From an uncultured Lachnospiraceae bacterium (lineage in GTDB: Bacteria > Bacillota > Clostridia > Lachnospirales > Lachnospiraceae): a stretch of 33,759 nt of DNA. A model generated the notes under the pieces. It worked only from the letters and a program-made list of their open reading frames with translations, was not told the DNA's origin and ran no database searches. Positions 24,250-33,648 of this stretch are shown here, piece by piece (positions within the stretch are counted from its first letter, which is position 1; each line of letters opens with the position of its first letter). The stretch covers positions 1 to 33,759 of the forward strand of contig CAMQTN010000030.1 of the NCBI GenBank assembly GCA_947037115.1, read 5' to 3'. The position numbers and the translations under genes are program-made.

Positions 24250-26121
24250 ATGGAAAAAAGGAAAAAACGGCAGGCAGGCATCATGATATCATTGGCAGCT
24301 TCCATTTTATCAGCATGTGCAGGACAAGACCAGGAAATCGAAGAGCAGGAACTGGTGACGGAAAGCGTTCAGGCAGAGGAACAGGAAGAAGCGGAAGCAG
24401 ATGGGGCAGGGGCAACAGATTACCAGATTCCTTTAGAAGAGATTGCAGAGAGAATAGAATATGAGTATATCTATGAAAACATGATCGATCATATAGCTGG
24501 TTATGATTATAGGCAATTATCGTTCCTTCCATCGGGAGAGGATATTGCAGTATCATTTTATGCCATAGAAGGGAATAAGATTTTATTTTTGCCAGAAGAA
24601 AAGGCAAATACAGAAGTCGTGTTGAATAATGAAACATGTAACCTGTATTATTCGCAAGAGGCGGGTGGTTACGTATTTTATGTTCTTGTAGACTGGCAGT
24701 TATCGGAACAGGGGGTTCCAGTCAACTCACTGGAGGGCGATTATTACCATAGAATCAGGGAATGTATTGTGCGGGATAAAGATGCTGTGTATGAAGAGGC
24801 TGATCTGTGTGATTCCCCAATATACTTTAGCTATGAATTTGTATCAGATGATCTGGTCAAACTCGGAGAGGCGAAAGTGACTTTTGATCCGGAAGCCACA
24901 ATTGTATTGCCTGAGATAGCAGTGGATGATAATGAGTATATAGATGCCGTGGTAGAATATGCAGCCGGTTTACTGCGGGAGGGACAAGAGTATGGCGAGT
25001 TCCAGATCTGTCTGGAGACCTATGGGCGTGTGCAGGAGAAATATGGTGGTACCCGGTGCAAAATAAGCGCGGCGGTGATCGGAGAGACAATGGAAGAGTA
25101 TCTTTTCTTTTTGATCAGTGATTTGCGAGGGGAGATCAACGGAAACTCTGTATGGCCTGAATACTATCCATCTTTAGCGGATTCCCCCACACATTTTGTT
25201 TCTGAATGGTATTTGGAGGCAGAACCGGAAGACTTTATACCGAGAATTGTAGGATTACAGCGGGAAGTGATCAAATTTGAAGTCAGGGAAGAAGAGAATT
25301 CGAGGGAAGAGGAGGACGGTCATGATTTAGTTTGGCCGGAATATAATCAGGAAATAGATTTTCACACTATGGAACCGGAGGAAGCGGTTAAACTGCTCAG
25401 GTATGTGTACAGCTATGAGGAATGGTTCGGCATGAATGAGCTTGGGTGTCAGACAGGAGAACTGCGGGGATTACAGAATGAAACAATTAATATGTATGCA
25501 TGGAACAATAATGGTGAAAGTCTTTTCTTTGTTCCTGAATCAAAGGTCAATGCCTATGTAAGATTTCAAAACAGGGTAAAATGTCCGGTGCATGTAAACA
25601 GGGAAGGAAAGATGGAATTTTATCAGTTGAAGCGCAATGATTATGCGGGAGGAAAAGGACAGCTAAAGACAACCTTTTTTATGGAAGACAGTTTTCCCAC
25701 GAACTATGCAGAGGATATGGTATGGTTGGGAGAAACAGAATTCACCTTACAGGAACTGCCATCGCTAGACATTGCAGAAATAGAGGAGGATGAATATATC
25801 ATCGCATTGAAAGAACACATAGAGGAGGTGCTGCGGCAGAATGGACAAAGCGGAACCTATGAAATGGTGATCGGTGAATATGAAGGTATTCATATAAATA
25901 ATGTATGCCTGTCAGCGGCAGTCAGTGGAGAGGAAGAAAGCTACTACTTCAGATATATGATCGTAAAATCTGAAAAGGGAAATTACTATTTCTGGCCGGT
26001 TGGATTCGGATTGAATGACAGTCTGGAAGAAAGTGAAGCAAAGAGACATTACATGAATGGTCTTTGTATTGAAAGAACAAGGACGCTGAACAGAAAAAGC
26101 ATTGTGATAGAAGTCAATTAG
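24250..26121 (+). CDS. Large lipoprotein with duplicated domain
   Basis: A 623-residue lipoprotein (signal MISLAASILSAC, lipobox cysteine near residue 23) with a Glu-rich linker and two copies of a domain of about 270 residues. Matching elements are, in order, FLPEEKANTEVVLNNETCN / FVPESKVNAYVRFQNRVKC, DDLVKLGEAKVTF / EDMVWLGETEFTL, and LPEIAVDDNEYIDAVVEYA / LPSLDIAEIEEDEYIIALKE. Each copy ends in a VWP or FWP segment. I do not recognise the domain. GGAGG lies just before the ATG. It appears to belong to the same transcript as the two genes upstream. Confidence 0.8.
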   Translation: MEKRKKRQAGIMISLAASILSACAGQDQEIEEQELVTESVQAEEQEEAEADGAGATDYQIPLEEIAERIEYEYIYENMIDHIAGYDYRQLSFLPSGEDIAVSFYAIEGNKILFLPEEKANTEVVLNNETCNLYYSQEAGGYVFYVLVDWQLSEQGVPVNSLEGDYYHRIRECIVRDKDAVYEEADLCDSPIYFSYEFVSDDLVKLGEAKVTFDPEATIVLPEIAVDDNEYIDAVVEYAAGLLREGQEYGEFQICLETYGRVQEKYGGTRCKISAAVIGETMEEYLFFLISDLRGEINGNSVWPEYYPSLADSPTHFVSEWYLEAEPEDFIPRIVGLQREVIKFEVREEENSREEEDGHDLVWPEYNQEIDFHTMEPEEAVKLLRYVYSYEEWFGMNELGCQTGELRGLQNETINMYAWNNNGESLFFVPESKVNAYVRFQNRVKCPVHVNREGKMEFYQLKRNDYAGGKGQLKTTFFMEDSFPTNYAEDMVWLGETEFTLQELPSLDIAEIEEDEYIIALKEHIEEVLRQNGQSGTYEMVIGEYEGIHINNVCLSAAVSGEEESYYFRYMIVKSEKGNYYFWPVGFGLNDSLEESEAKRHYMNGLCIERTRTLNRKSIVIEVN

Positions 26122-26306
26122 ATGTTTGTCTAAAGACGATTTATCTGCTTGAGACGGAGAACGAGGTACATGCGATCTATTTTATGCCTTTTCTGGAAGA
26201 AGAGTGCGTGGAATAGGCGGATCGGATTGTACAGCTTGACAGGTTAAGTATGGATTTGGAGATAAATTAATTTTAGAGGAAAAGGCGGAAAGGAAGGAAA
26301 CACTCT
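26122..26306 (+). pseudogene. Decayed coding remnant between lipoprotein genes
   Basis: The gap is not random: one frame reads ETENEVHAIYFMPFLEEECV, stop, then ADRIVQLDRLSMDLEIN, stop. This looks like a broken C-terminal region. Another frame, ending KAERKETLYE, overlaps the next gene's start. GGAAAGGAAGG before 26307 serves as the ribosome binding site for the next gene. Support is from translation alone. Confidence 0.35.
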
Positions 26307-27530
26307 ATGAATAGAAAAGTAGCCCTTGACATAATCATCGTCATATCCTGCGTCACGGGCATGGTTTTGTCTGCCGTTAATATTTTTCTGCTTTCCGATA
26401 CCATAAATAAAAAGAAAGAAATGACGGAATTGGAGATGCAGGTACAGGATTTGGAAGGGGAGCAGCAGGAAAAGGGAAAAACGGATGTGGACGCTGCAGA
26501 ACTGGAAAAGCAGGAAGTATCAAAGCAATGGGAAGCTCTTGCCTATGGGAAATACATAAGACTGGCCCAAAAGGAGGAGGCGGATCGGAGTTTGATAGCG
26601 TCCCGCCTATGGGAAGAAAGTGGAATAGAAGGTGTTAAAGAGGCCAAGCTGAAAGCTGTTTGCCCCATGCAGATAGCTGGGGTAGATGGGGAAATGTATT
26701 TGTTTCATTATCTTACAGATAACGCGAATGGGATAAGCAGCGGTAATTATTGTATCATTTGGATCGACTGGCAGACAAATAGAAGTGAGACTTTGTTTGG
26801 CACAGAGGGAAGTCATACATTGACTTCTTTATATGAATTTTATGATGTACAGGTTTGTGATGCGGACGGAAATGGGGAGGACGACATTATTCTATTACTG
26901 GGAGCCCACCGTTCGACGGGAGCGGGATATTATCTGCCAGACCTTTATTGTATGGTTGCCCTTCAGAACAACGGTAAATTCCAATGCGTCAGTCAGGAAA
27001 CGGAAGAATGGTTGGAAGAGGTTTTGTATCCTTTGTATTCCGAACAAAATGAGAGCAGGAAGATCGCAAATATCATAGGGGAAATAACGGCTCACTATGG
27101 AAAAGAAGGGATCGAGACAGCAGTGGAAGAAGGTGCCACACTGGAAGACTTCATTGGGATAAATGATGAAAAGTTATTGAATAAATTGGATGAACGATCC
27201 CTGTTTTTTGAGCGGGAACTGCTCTGGGAGACATATGAGTTGGACGAGAACAATCATATACAGGGGATTAAAGTCTATAAGGAAAAAGGGGAAAATGGTA
27301 TGCCACGGACGCAGGCGGCGGTGTATCTGTTTGATTATACGGCAGAAGAGGTGGAAAAATTGGAGGTTCCGGAGGTATATCAGGAGATAACCGATCAGGG
27401 GGAATCGATAAAAGACGTAGAACTGGAAGAAGTAGTGGTAAAAGAGATTGACGGGGTAAGGAATATCTGTATGAAGGTAGAGATTGTGTTGGCGACGAAG
27501 CGCTTACCTTATGAACTATATATAAAGTAA
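26307..27530 (+). CDS. Membrane-anchored secreted protein with calcium-loop-like segment
   Basis: A 407-residue protein with one N-terminal membrane segment (about residues 8-28), a short coiled coil (KKEMTELEMQVQDLEGEQQE) and an extracytoplasmic body. The segment YDVQVCDADGNGEDDIILLL is a D-x-D-x-N-G loop followed by a hydrophobic strand, as in VCBS/FG-GAP-like repeats; a related segment occurs in the genes at 18665 and 27679. The C-terminal part is a beta-rich domain. No enzymatic motif is recognised. It fits the surrounding array of outward-facing proteins. Confidence 0.77.
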   Translation: MNRKVALDIIIVISCVTGMVLSAVNIFLLSDTINKKKEMTELEMQVQDLEGEQQEKGKTDVDAAELEKQEVSKQWEALAYGKYIRLAQKEEADRSLIASRLWEESGIEGVKEAKLKAVCPMQIAGVDGEMYLFHYLTDNANGISSGNYCIIWIDWQTNRSETLFGTEGSHTLTSLYEFYDVQVCDADGNGEDDIILLLGAHRSTGAGYYLPDLYCMVALQNNGKFQCVSQETEEWLEEVLYPLYSEQNESRKIANIIGEITAHYGKEGIETAVEEGATLEDFIGINDEKLLNKLDERSLFFERELLWETYELDENNHIQGIKVYKEKGENGMPRTQAAVYLFDYTAEEVEKLEVPEVYQEITDQGESIKDVELEEVVVKEIDGVRNICMKVEIVLATKRLPYELYIK

Positions 27531-27678
27531 GTGATAAAGTATAGTCAATTGAGGAAAGATGATTTGCCACCAGAAAGCAGGAGAAACCTTTGCAGAAGAA
27601 AACAGATCAGTCGGATTGTGTCACCCATCCCGACCTGTTTATAAACCCTGGAAAGGGCAAGAGATGTGATAAAGAATT

Positions 27679-28962
27679 ATGGGGATAGAGATTTTGAAAA
27701 AATTACGGGCTGCACTTATTATCTTAACATTTATGTTGATTGTTTATATTTGCGCCCAAACTGTGGGGATATATCGGGCAAAGGAGATAAATTCGAAGGT
27801 TGATAGCGGGGGAAATCAGGGCAGCACAGGGCAAAATAGGATAGAAAAAGATACAACAATTAGAAAAAACACGGAACAGGATGGGGAAGCAGACGAATCC
27901 ACAGTTGATGATAACCTGCGGTGTGAACTGTATCAAAATGATTATATTTGGCGAGAACAAATTTATGACAAGGCGACAGAACTGGCGGAAGAGCATGGGC
28001 TGTACCAATTTTTGTACATGGAAGAACCATGGATATCGAGCGAAGGAAATTATTGTACTTATTATATTGCAGAATACAGTGATTCGGGAGTTTACCTTGA
28101 AGCACAGTCAAAGAAAAACTATGAGTTGACTTATAAAGATTCCGTTTACACAGAAAATTTTGAGGGGATGGATTATCGACTCGTAGATTTTGACAGGCAG
28201 ATGCTGGCTGAATTGGAAGCCGTTCTATTGCAAAACGGTGTCAATGAAAGGTGCAGATTATATAGCATGGAGGATGGAGAGGCGTTAATCAGTACGGCTT
28301 CCGGGACTTGGTACCGCATTGATATGACGAATAAAACAATGAGGCAGACAGATAGCCGTGGAGAGGAGAAAGCAGAGGAGAAAGTTTGGGATTTTCGTGG
28401 AGCCTGGGGAGAGTCTTATCAGAATGTCATAGAGGATTGGATCAGGATGCCTGAGTATGAGAAAGCGTTTGCAGACACGGCAGGCGGTACGGTGCAATAT
28501 GAGCCATTCTTGAAAAATTATTTAGGAAAAGACCTGATTTATGAAAGATATGCATTATTTGATCTGGACAGGGACGAAACGCCGGAATTGATTCTATTAT
28601 CGGATCGTGATAACTCTATGAATGCAATTTTCAGTTACAGGGATGGGCTGGTTTATTGCGGAACCTATCATAATGCGTTATATACTGATGACGGAAAAAT
28701 CATTGAAAGAGGTAACTGGTGGGGCGGGTCGGTGATGGTGACAGAATTTTGGGATATTACGGAACTTCAAGGAGGAAATGTTGTTGGAGAGGAGAGCTTG
28801 TGGAAAGAATACAAGGATTATGACAGGAAGGATACGGTATACATAGGGAATGTTGATGGTGAATCGACGGAGATTTCTTATGAAGAATACCGTGATATGA
28901 AAAATGCATTGTTACATCGGGCTGATTTTGTGAGAAATATCTGTAGTAACAAAATTGAGTGA
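27679..28962 (+). CDS. Membrane-anchored secreted protein (shared leader, copy 1)
   Basis: A 427-residue protein. Its N-terminal anchor (ALIILTFMLIVYICAQTVGIY) is nearly the same as in the genes at 28991 and 33649, although the bodies behind it differ. ATG 27679 has only a weak upstream site; TTG at 27694 is an alternative that aligns better with the 28991 gene. The body contains YALFDLDRDETPELILLSD, a calcium-loop-like segment, and an NWWGGSVMVTEFWDI region. Function unknown; likely membrane-anchored and outward-facing. Confidence 0.77.
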   Translation: MGIEILKKLRAALIILTFMLIVYICAQTVGIYRAKEINSKVDSGGNQGSTGQNRIEKDTTIRKNTEQDGEADESTVDDNLRCELYQNDYIWREQIYDKATELAEEHGLYQFLYMEEPWISSEGNYCTYYIAEYSDSGVYLEAQSKKNYELTYKDSVYTENFEGMDYRLVDFDRQMLAELEAVLLQNGVNERCRLYSMEDGEALISTASGTWYRIDMTNKTMRQTDSRGEEKAEEKVWDFRGAWGESYQNVIEDWIRMPEYEKAFADTAGGTVQYEPFLKNYLGKDLIYERYALFDLDRDETPELILLSDRDNSMNAIFSYRDGLVYCGTYHNALYTDDGKIIERGNWWGGSVMVTEFWDITELQGGNVVGEESLWKEYKDYDRKDTVYIGNVDGESTEISYEEYRDMKNALLHRADFVRNICSNKIE

Positions 28963-28990
28963 TTTGTGTGGTTGGTTGTTGGGAGGGGAT

Positions 28991-29599
28991 ATGAGATCAA
29001 TGAAGAGGATACGGAATGCGCTTACTATCTTAATGTTTATATTGATTGCGTACACTTGTGCACAAACTGCGGGAGCATATCAGCTGGGAGAAAAAGAGGT
29101 TCAGGAAGACGGACATATAACGGGCATGAGCTTTGAGCATGGTGTTACTCAGGCAGATATCATGCAGATAGCAGAATTAAAGAATCTAAAACACTTAGAT
29201 TTATCGTTTTCGGATGCAGTTTCTGAAAATAATATTGATTTGTCGCCATTAGGAAATTTAACGGATTTACAGGAATTGTCTATATACTTTTATACAGATC
29301 CGGATAATGAGAAACCACTGAATTTATGTGCATTGGGTGGACTGTCTAAACTGAAAGAATTATATCTGATACGCATTGGCGTGACAGACATTACGCCGTT
29401 ATCTGAATTGGAGAATTTGAGTTACCTTGTATTGTCAGAAACAGGCGTCGAAGATGTGAAGGCCCTGCGTAATCTGGAAAATTTATATAATCTTGAAATT
29501 TTCGGAAATAAAAGTATAAAAGTAAAGAAACAGGTGGAAACATACATGAAGCATGTGGAAACTGTGACCGTTACAGAAGAGGTTCCATATGGTTTTTAA
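28991..29599 (+). CDS. Membrane-anchored leucine-rich repeat protein (shared leader, copy 2)
   Basis: A 202-residue protein starting at ATG 28991 behind GGGAGGGG. It has the same leader as its neighbour (ALTILMFILIAYTCAQTAGAY) but a wholly different body: about six internalin-like leucine-rich repeats (LKNLKHLDLSFSD, LTDLQELSIYFYT, LSKLKELYLIRIG, LENLSYLVLSETG, LENLYNLEIFGNK). Such repeats bind proteins. It ends in a short helix. The pairing of one secretion leader with unrelated domains points to recombination within the array. Confidence 0.85.
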   Translation: MRSMKRIRNALTILMFILIAYTCAQTAGAYQLGEKEVQEDGHITGMSFEHGVTQADIMQIAELKNLKHLDLSFSDAVSENNIDLSPLGNLTDLQELSIYFYTDPDNEKPLNLCALGGLSKLKELYLIRIGVTDITPLSELENLSYLVLSETGVEDVKALRNLENLYNLEIFGNKSIKVKKQVETYMKHVETVTVTEEVPYGF

Positions 29600-29715
29600 T
29601 TGTAAAAATGACCTTGCAGCAAGAAATATAAATCAATGAAAGTATAAAGAGTGATGAAAAAACAGCTACATGTGGGTAACGAAAACGATATGGATGAGGT
29701 AGGAGAAAGCGCGGT

Positions 29716-30663
29716 ATGAAAAAAAGGTTTAGAAGAAAATGGAAACGAATAGTGGTGACTATCCTTCTGGTTAGCATATGTACCGCCTGTGGGAAAGCAC
29801 AGGAAGATCACATGGCGGCGGATATTGCAGACAGGGCGGCGCTTGGGTCGGAGCAAGCTGTAGAAATGGAGGCGGCAGTGCGGACAGTCGGAGAAAGTGT
29901 GACGGATGGGGAGGAAGCTGTGCAGACAGCCGAAGCGAGTGCGATTGAGGAGACAGAAACATCGGAGTCAGGGGAGAGTACCACAACAGAGATGTCGGAA
30001 GATGAGAACAAAGAAGCCGGGTGGGATGTGGATTTTGAAATCAAAAGAGAGGCTTACCACTGCAACGAAGAAAGAAATGACATTAACATTTACTATCCCC
30101 AGCTTACCGGCTTTGCGGATGCGGCAAAGGAGGAGAGAATTAACGCCCTGATTGAGGAGGATGCAAAGAAATGGATCGGGGAAACAAATAAAGAGGGGGA
30201 TGATAGTTTATATTCTTTGGATTTGGATTATGAGGTTAAATTTTTGAATGATCGGATGATCAGTATTCTTTACAAAGGCCGGCGAGGTTATTTTATGCCG
30301 AAGGATGCAAAGCTGCGTGGGAAGGCAGTGGCAACTACGATTGATATGGAGGAGGAAAAGGTAATCGCTTTAAAAGACATTGCTGATGTTTCAAAATTGG
30401 GAGATATGCTGTTGGCGGATAAATTTAAAAACATTACGATGTGGGACGGGAGTATACTAGAAGTTGAAGCCAGTACAGTTATAGCTATATATGAAGATGG
30501 ATTAGAAGCAGATTTGCAGGAGCGACATTCATGGTATACGGATGGAGGGCATTTTATAATCGTACTCGCTGATCCAAAATTTAGTGATTATCTCGAGTAT
30601 TCTATCGATATCGAATCAGTCAGTCATATATTGGATGAGACGTTTTTAAAAAAGTTGGAATAA
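29716..30663 (+). CDS. Lipoprotein with DUF4163/DUF3298-like domain
   Basis: A 315-residue lipoprotein (signal ending VSICTAC, lipobox cysteine near residue 24) with an Ala/Glu/Ser-rich linker to about residue 105. The domain that follows has the DUF4163 pattern: INIYYPQLTGFADAAKEERI, helix, LDYEVKFLNDRMISILYKGR, then a TTIDMEEEKVIALKDIADVS strand and a DUF3298-like end (GGHFIIVLADPKFSDYLEYS). Relatives include PdaC and RsiV; the gene at 13134 has the same fold pattern twice. As RsiV binds lysozyme, this protein may shield the cell from a muramidase. That is inference. Confidence 0.8.
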   Translation: MKKRFRRKWKRIVVTILLVSICTACGKAQEDHMAADIADRAALGSEQAVEMEAAVRTVGESVTDGEEAVQTAEASAIEETETSESGESTTTEMSEDENKEAGWDVDFEIKREAYHCNEERNDINIYYPQLTGFADAAKEERINALIEEDAKKWIGETNKEGDDSLYSLDLDYEVKFLNDRMISILYKGRRGYFMPKDAKLRGKAVATTIDMEEEKVIALKDIADVSKLGDMLLADKFKNITMWDGSILEVEASTVIAIYEDGLEADLQERHSWYTDGGHFIIVLADPKFSDYLEYSIDIESVSHILDETFLKKLE

Positions 30664-30787
30664 GGTTTAGACAGTCAAAAAATTGACGGATGATGAAAAA
30701 GCTTATGTATTTAATGAGGATTTAGATCAACTCCGTGATTCACTAGGATTTTGATATCGAAGAACCAGATCGAGCGAGGGAAAAGAG

Positions 30788-31872
30788 ATGAAAAGGAAAC
30801 TGTTAAAAAAGTATTCTGTTATTGTAGCTGTGCTGGTATGTTTGTTCTTTCTGGCCGTCATAATGATGGGAAAGAAGGCAGTATCATTCCACAGGGACTG
30901 GTAATCGAACTGGAGAATATGATTTACCAGTCCCTTAACAGAAGCATGGACAAAATCAGCTGGGAAGAAATACAACAAAGTGTATATTTTAAAACTATGC
31001 AGAAACTCGGCGAGGAGAAGTGGCATCCGGATATGGAGGAGATGAAGCTTCTGTTTCCAGAGTTAAACGAGGATGGTTTGGAATTGGATTCTGTCTATGA
31101 CGCATACCAGGCAGCCTGTGGAAATGAATACTGTTACGATTTGTTTCATATTCCTACGCCTGACAGTGATAATTATCTTCTGGCAATTGATTCCGGCGGT
31201 TCGGCTGGAATCCGTTATCTTAGATTGGCAGAGCGTGTAAATCACGAATTTGTGACAATCGGCGACTTTGAAACGCATAATGCCGGATATGGCAGAGTCA
31301 TTCAATATGAGGATGAATTTTACTATATTTTTTTACAGAACAATTACAGCCTGAAAATTTATGATGGTGTGCGCGTTTATAAGCTGGGAGAAAACATGGA
31401 GTATGAGAATCTTCAGATTCAGCATCTTCCCTATGCTTATGTATGGAAGAATTTGTATAATACGCCGGAGGGCGGAAAATGGGATCACTATATTGAGAGT
31501 ATACAGGGAGAGATCGACTCAAACGAATATCTGATAGACGGAACGAATGAAGACGAGTGCAGCGTGTATTTTGGGGATGAAGAGGAGGTGACAGAACCCT
31601 TTATAGTGCCCGAAAATGAGAAAATATATGCCAGCAATAAGTATCATAAAATAGATTTTGCGAATGTAGGTGTACCCATCTATATGAGAAAGTCCAATTT
31701 TTATCCATCAAACTACCATACAACTTGGCATTTGAAGTCTCTGTTCTATCTGCAAAATCCTCAGGATGATTCGATTGTGACGTTTCAAAATATGGAAATT
31801 GATCCTAATCCGTTCACGTCTGTTAATAGAAAACCAGCATTAGTGCAGATGTGGTTTAAGAGGATGGACTGA
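30788..31872 (+). pseudogene. Secreted protein gene with N-terminal frameshift
   Basis: The ATG at 30788 starts a good membrane anchor (KRKLLKKYSVIVAVLVCLFF) in the second frame, which stops at 30902. The long body, from about GSIIPQGLVIELENMIYQSL onward (340 residues), continues in the first frame, so one base has been gained or lost within about 30870-30900. Read through in the first frame alone, the N-terminus loses its anchor and becomes an unlikely Cys-rich sequence. The body has no motif I recognise. Either real decay or a sequencing error. Confidence 0.7.
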
Positions 31873-31902
31873 GGCACTTTGTATTGACGGAGGGAGAAAG
31901 AT

Positions 31903-31989
31903 ATGTTTCTTGAGTATCATAATGATTTTGAATGGAAAGGCAAAGAAAAGGATTGGGAGGACTATGAAGCATGGAAGGAAAATCATTAA
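31903..31989 (+). other. Short open frame overlapping the next lipoprotein start
   Basis: A 28-codon frame (MFLEYHNDFEWKGKEKDWED, then YEAWKENH) preceded by GGAGGGAGAAAG. Its end overlaps the next gene, and its last codons recur in altered form ahead of the paralog at 32668 (EADWDDYEA then stop), where no start is kept. It is best read as the tail of a gene once joined to this lipoprotein, though a small real peptide cannot be excluded. Confidence 0.3.
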
Positions 31990-32067
31990 CGATATTAGTA
32001 ATATCTGCCTTATTAATATTAACTTTGTTAGCGGGATGTGCGCCGAGTCAGACAGGTGAGGCGGAAG
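31951..32067 (+). repeat. Direct repeat copy A: ribosome binding site and lipoprotein leader
   Basis: About 117 bases match 32661-32776 with five substitutions and one single-base gap (by hand alignment). The repeat spans the upstream site, start region, signal peptide and lipobox, and stops at the start of the acidic linker. The bodies after it are unrelated in length and sequence. The single-base gap shifts which ATG is used. Confidence 0.9.
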
Positions 32068-32486
32068 AGCAGGAAGGACAGGAAGAGCAGGAAGAACAAA
32101 GCGATATGCTTATGTCGGAGGAAGAATTTGCCAGGATAACGAATTGCCTTGATGAACAGGTGCCGGAGATATGGGATGAATGGGCGTATTATGTGGAGGA
32201 CAAAACAGGGGGCGAGGCATATTTATACGAAAGGATGGCGGGTGAGTATTCTTCGGAGGATGTATACAGGGATTATGAGAAAACAGAATATTTGGGAAAG
32301 TATTACGGTATTTATGTAGGCGAAATGTGGGAAGACCATAGTGTCAACTGGGCATATTTTTATGTTAGTGAGAATTGTGATGAAGTGCTCTGGTATGATC
32401 ATTTAGCAAGAGTGGATAACGAGTATCCTGTGCTATATTTGGATGAGTGGAGAAATTCGGAGTTTTATCCTAAATTGGGCAGGTAA
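31971..32486 (+). CDS. Lipoprotein (duplicated leader, copy A)
   Basis: A 171-residue lipoprotein. The signal KSLTILVISALLILTLLAGC carries a textbook lipobox (LAGC), followed by an acidic linker rich in Glu and Gln. The body is short and aromatic (WDEWAYYVEDKTGGEAYLYE; YLGKYYGIYVGEMWEDHSVN). GGGAGG lies 10 bases before the ATG. The signal is almost identical, at DNA level too, to that of the next gene, while the mature parts differ. Function unknown; member of the outward-facing array. Confidence 0.8.
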   Translation: MEGKSLTILVISALLILTLLAGCAPSQTGEAEEQEGQEEQEEQSDMLMSEEEFARITNCLDEQVPEIWDEWAYYVEDKTGGEAYLYERMAGEYSSEDVYRDYEKTEYLGKYYGIYVGEMWEDHSVNWAYFYVSENCDEVLWYDHLARVDNEYPVLYLDEWRNSEFYPKLGR

Positions 32487-32660
32487 TGGGAATAGGAATG
32501 GGAAGATTATCGCTGTTTTTGTATAAGTTGTGCCCAAGGCTGGGAGAAAGTAAAGGAAATAACGGAAAGTAATTCCGCATGTACATGTGAAGCCTGCGTC
32601 ATACGAATATAACAGAAGATTTTATACCTCATCATATAAAAATGGGGGGATAAGGAAGCG

Positions 32661-32776
32661 GATTGGGATGACTATGAAGCATGAAGGAAAATCATTAACT
32701 ATATTAGTTATACCTGCCTTATTAATATTAACTTTGTTAGCGGGATGTGCGCCGAGTCAGACAGGTGAGGTGGAAG
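32661..32776 (+). repeat. Direct repeat copy B: ribosome binding site and lipoprotein leader
   Basis: Second copy of the leader repeat at 31951-32067. In this copy GGGAGG is changed to GGGATG, which creates a new ATG at 32668, and the one-base difference near the start moves the frame so that translation from 32668 or 32674 reads into the shared signal peptide. Confidence 0.9.
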
Positions 32777-33471
32777 TGGAGGAGGAATGGGAAGAACAGG
32801 AGATGCAAAGCACCAAGTCTTTGCAGGGAGAAGAAAAGATAAACAATGTTGAAAATGCGTACTTCTATAAACCGGGCGCAACCGTACATACTTACGAGGG
32901 CTATTTTTATCTGCATAGTTATACGGACTTATGGCAGGACGTTGACCTATATATTACAAAATTAGAGGATTTTTCAGATGGGACATTATATGCCCTGGAG
33001 CTGGAACAGCCGGAATCGTCAGACCCGTTCGATGAGTTATATGGTCATAAATATATCGGGTATTTTTATGTTATGGATGAGATCATATACCGCTATAATG
33101 ACTATCCAACCGGTGAAGATGGCTATACCGATGAAAATACTGGCAGGATCATCAAGTGGATAAAGAGTGATGAGGCAGGTTTTCTGGAGCAAAGCACAAT
33201 CGTCTGCTGTGAAGAAGGAACGGAGGATATTACTGATGAAAACGGATATCATTCCTATGTGGAAGTGGAGGGAGATAGGAGAATATACCGTTTTTATAAT
33301 GATTACTTTTATGGTTCTAAAGACTATATGCTGATGGTATGGGAGAAAGGAACGGGACTTACTTATTATATGCATGGCAGCGGTGGAATGGATATGCATG
33401 TGGAGTTTGGCCATAACATAAAAGAGGAACAGAAGACAGATTACGGTTATCCGTATAAATTATTTCACTAA
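32668..33471 (+). CDS. Lipoprotein (duplicated leader, copy B), paralog of 17676
   Basis: A 267-residue lipoprotein. The frame is open back to 32587, but ATG 32668 (with AAGGA 10 bases before it) gives a proper signal, KSLTILVIPALLILTLLAGC. After an acidic linker, the body begins VENAYFYKPGATVHTYEGYF and ends with LMVWEKGTGLTYYMHGSGGM, matching the plan of the lipoprotein at 17676. Its leader is shared instead with the unrelated gene before it, so leader and body have different histories. Function unknown. Confidence 0.8.
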   Translation: MTMKHEGKSLTILVIPALLILTLLAGCAPSQTGEVEVEEEWEEQEMQSTKSLQGEEKINNVENAYFYKPGATVHTYEGYFYLHSYTDLWQDVDLYITKLEDFSDGTLYALELEQPESSDPFDELYGHKYIGYFYVMDEIIYRYNDYPTGEDGYTDENTGRIIKWIKSDEAGFLEQSTIVCCEEGTEDITDENGYHSYVEVEGDRRIYRFYNDYFYGSKDYMLMVWEKGTGLTYYMHGSGGMDMHVEFGHNIKEEQKTDYGYPYKLFH

Positions 33472-33494
33472 AAGGCACTGGGAGAGTTGGAATA

Positions 33495-33593
33495 TTGAAT
33501 CAGAAATTATTAAAGATAATCATTTGTATCCTATGTACCTGTTTTATTATATGGTATTTCGTCCCCAATGTTTTGAGCCAAATCGGTTTATGA
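33495..33593 (+). pseudogene. Leader fragment of a lost membrane-anchored protein
   Basis: A TTG codon behind GGGAGAG opens 32 codons containing a strong membrane segment (KLLKIIICILCTCFIIWYFV) and then stops. It looks like the anchor of another secreted protein whose body is gone. A functional small membrane protein is possible but less likely given the similar broken genes nearby. Confidence 0.4.
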
Positions 33594-33648
33594 TTATGAT
33601 AAAAAAGAACATCGCATCTAAAATTGCATACGAGGAGTCTATGGGTAA

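Noticed and set aside
29651..29718. Short frames ending in ATGA at the starts of array genes, taken as relics of lost effectors
   Set aside because: Any start codon followed by A supplies a TGA, and open runs of about 20 codons upstream are expected by chance. Only the remnants with shared or convincing sequence are listed.
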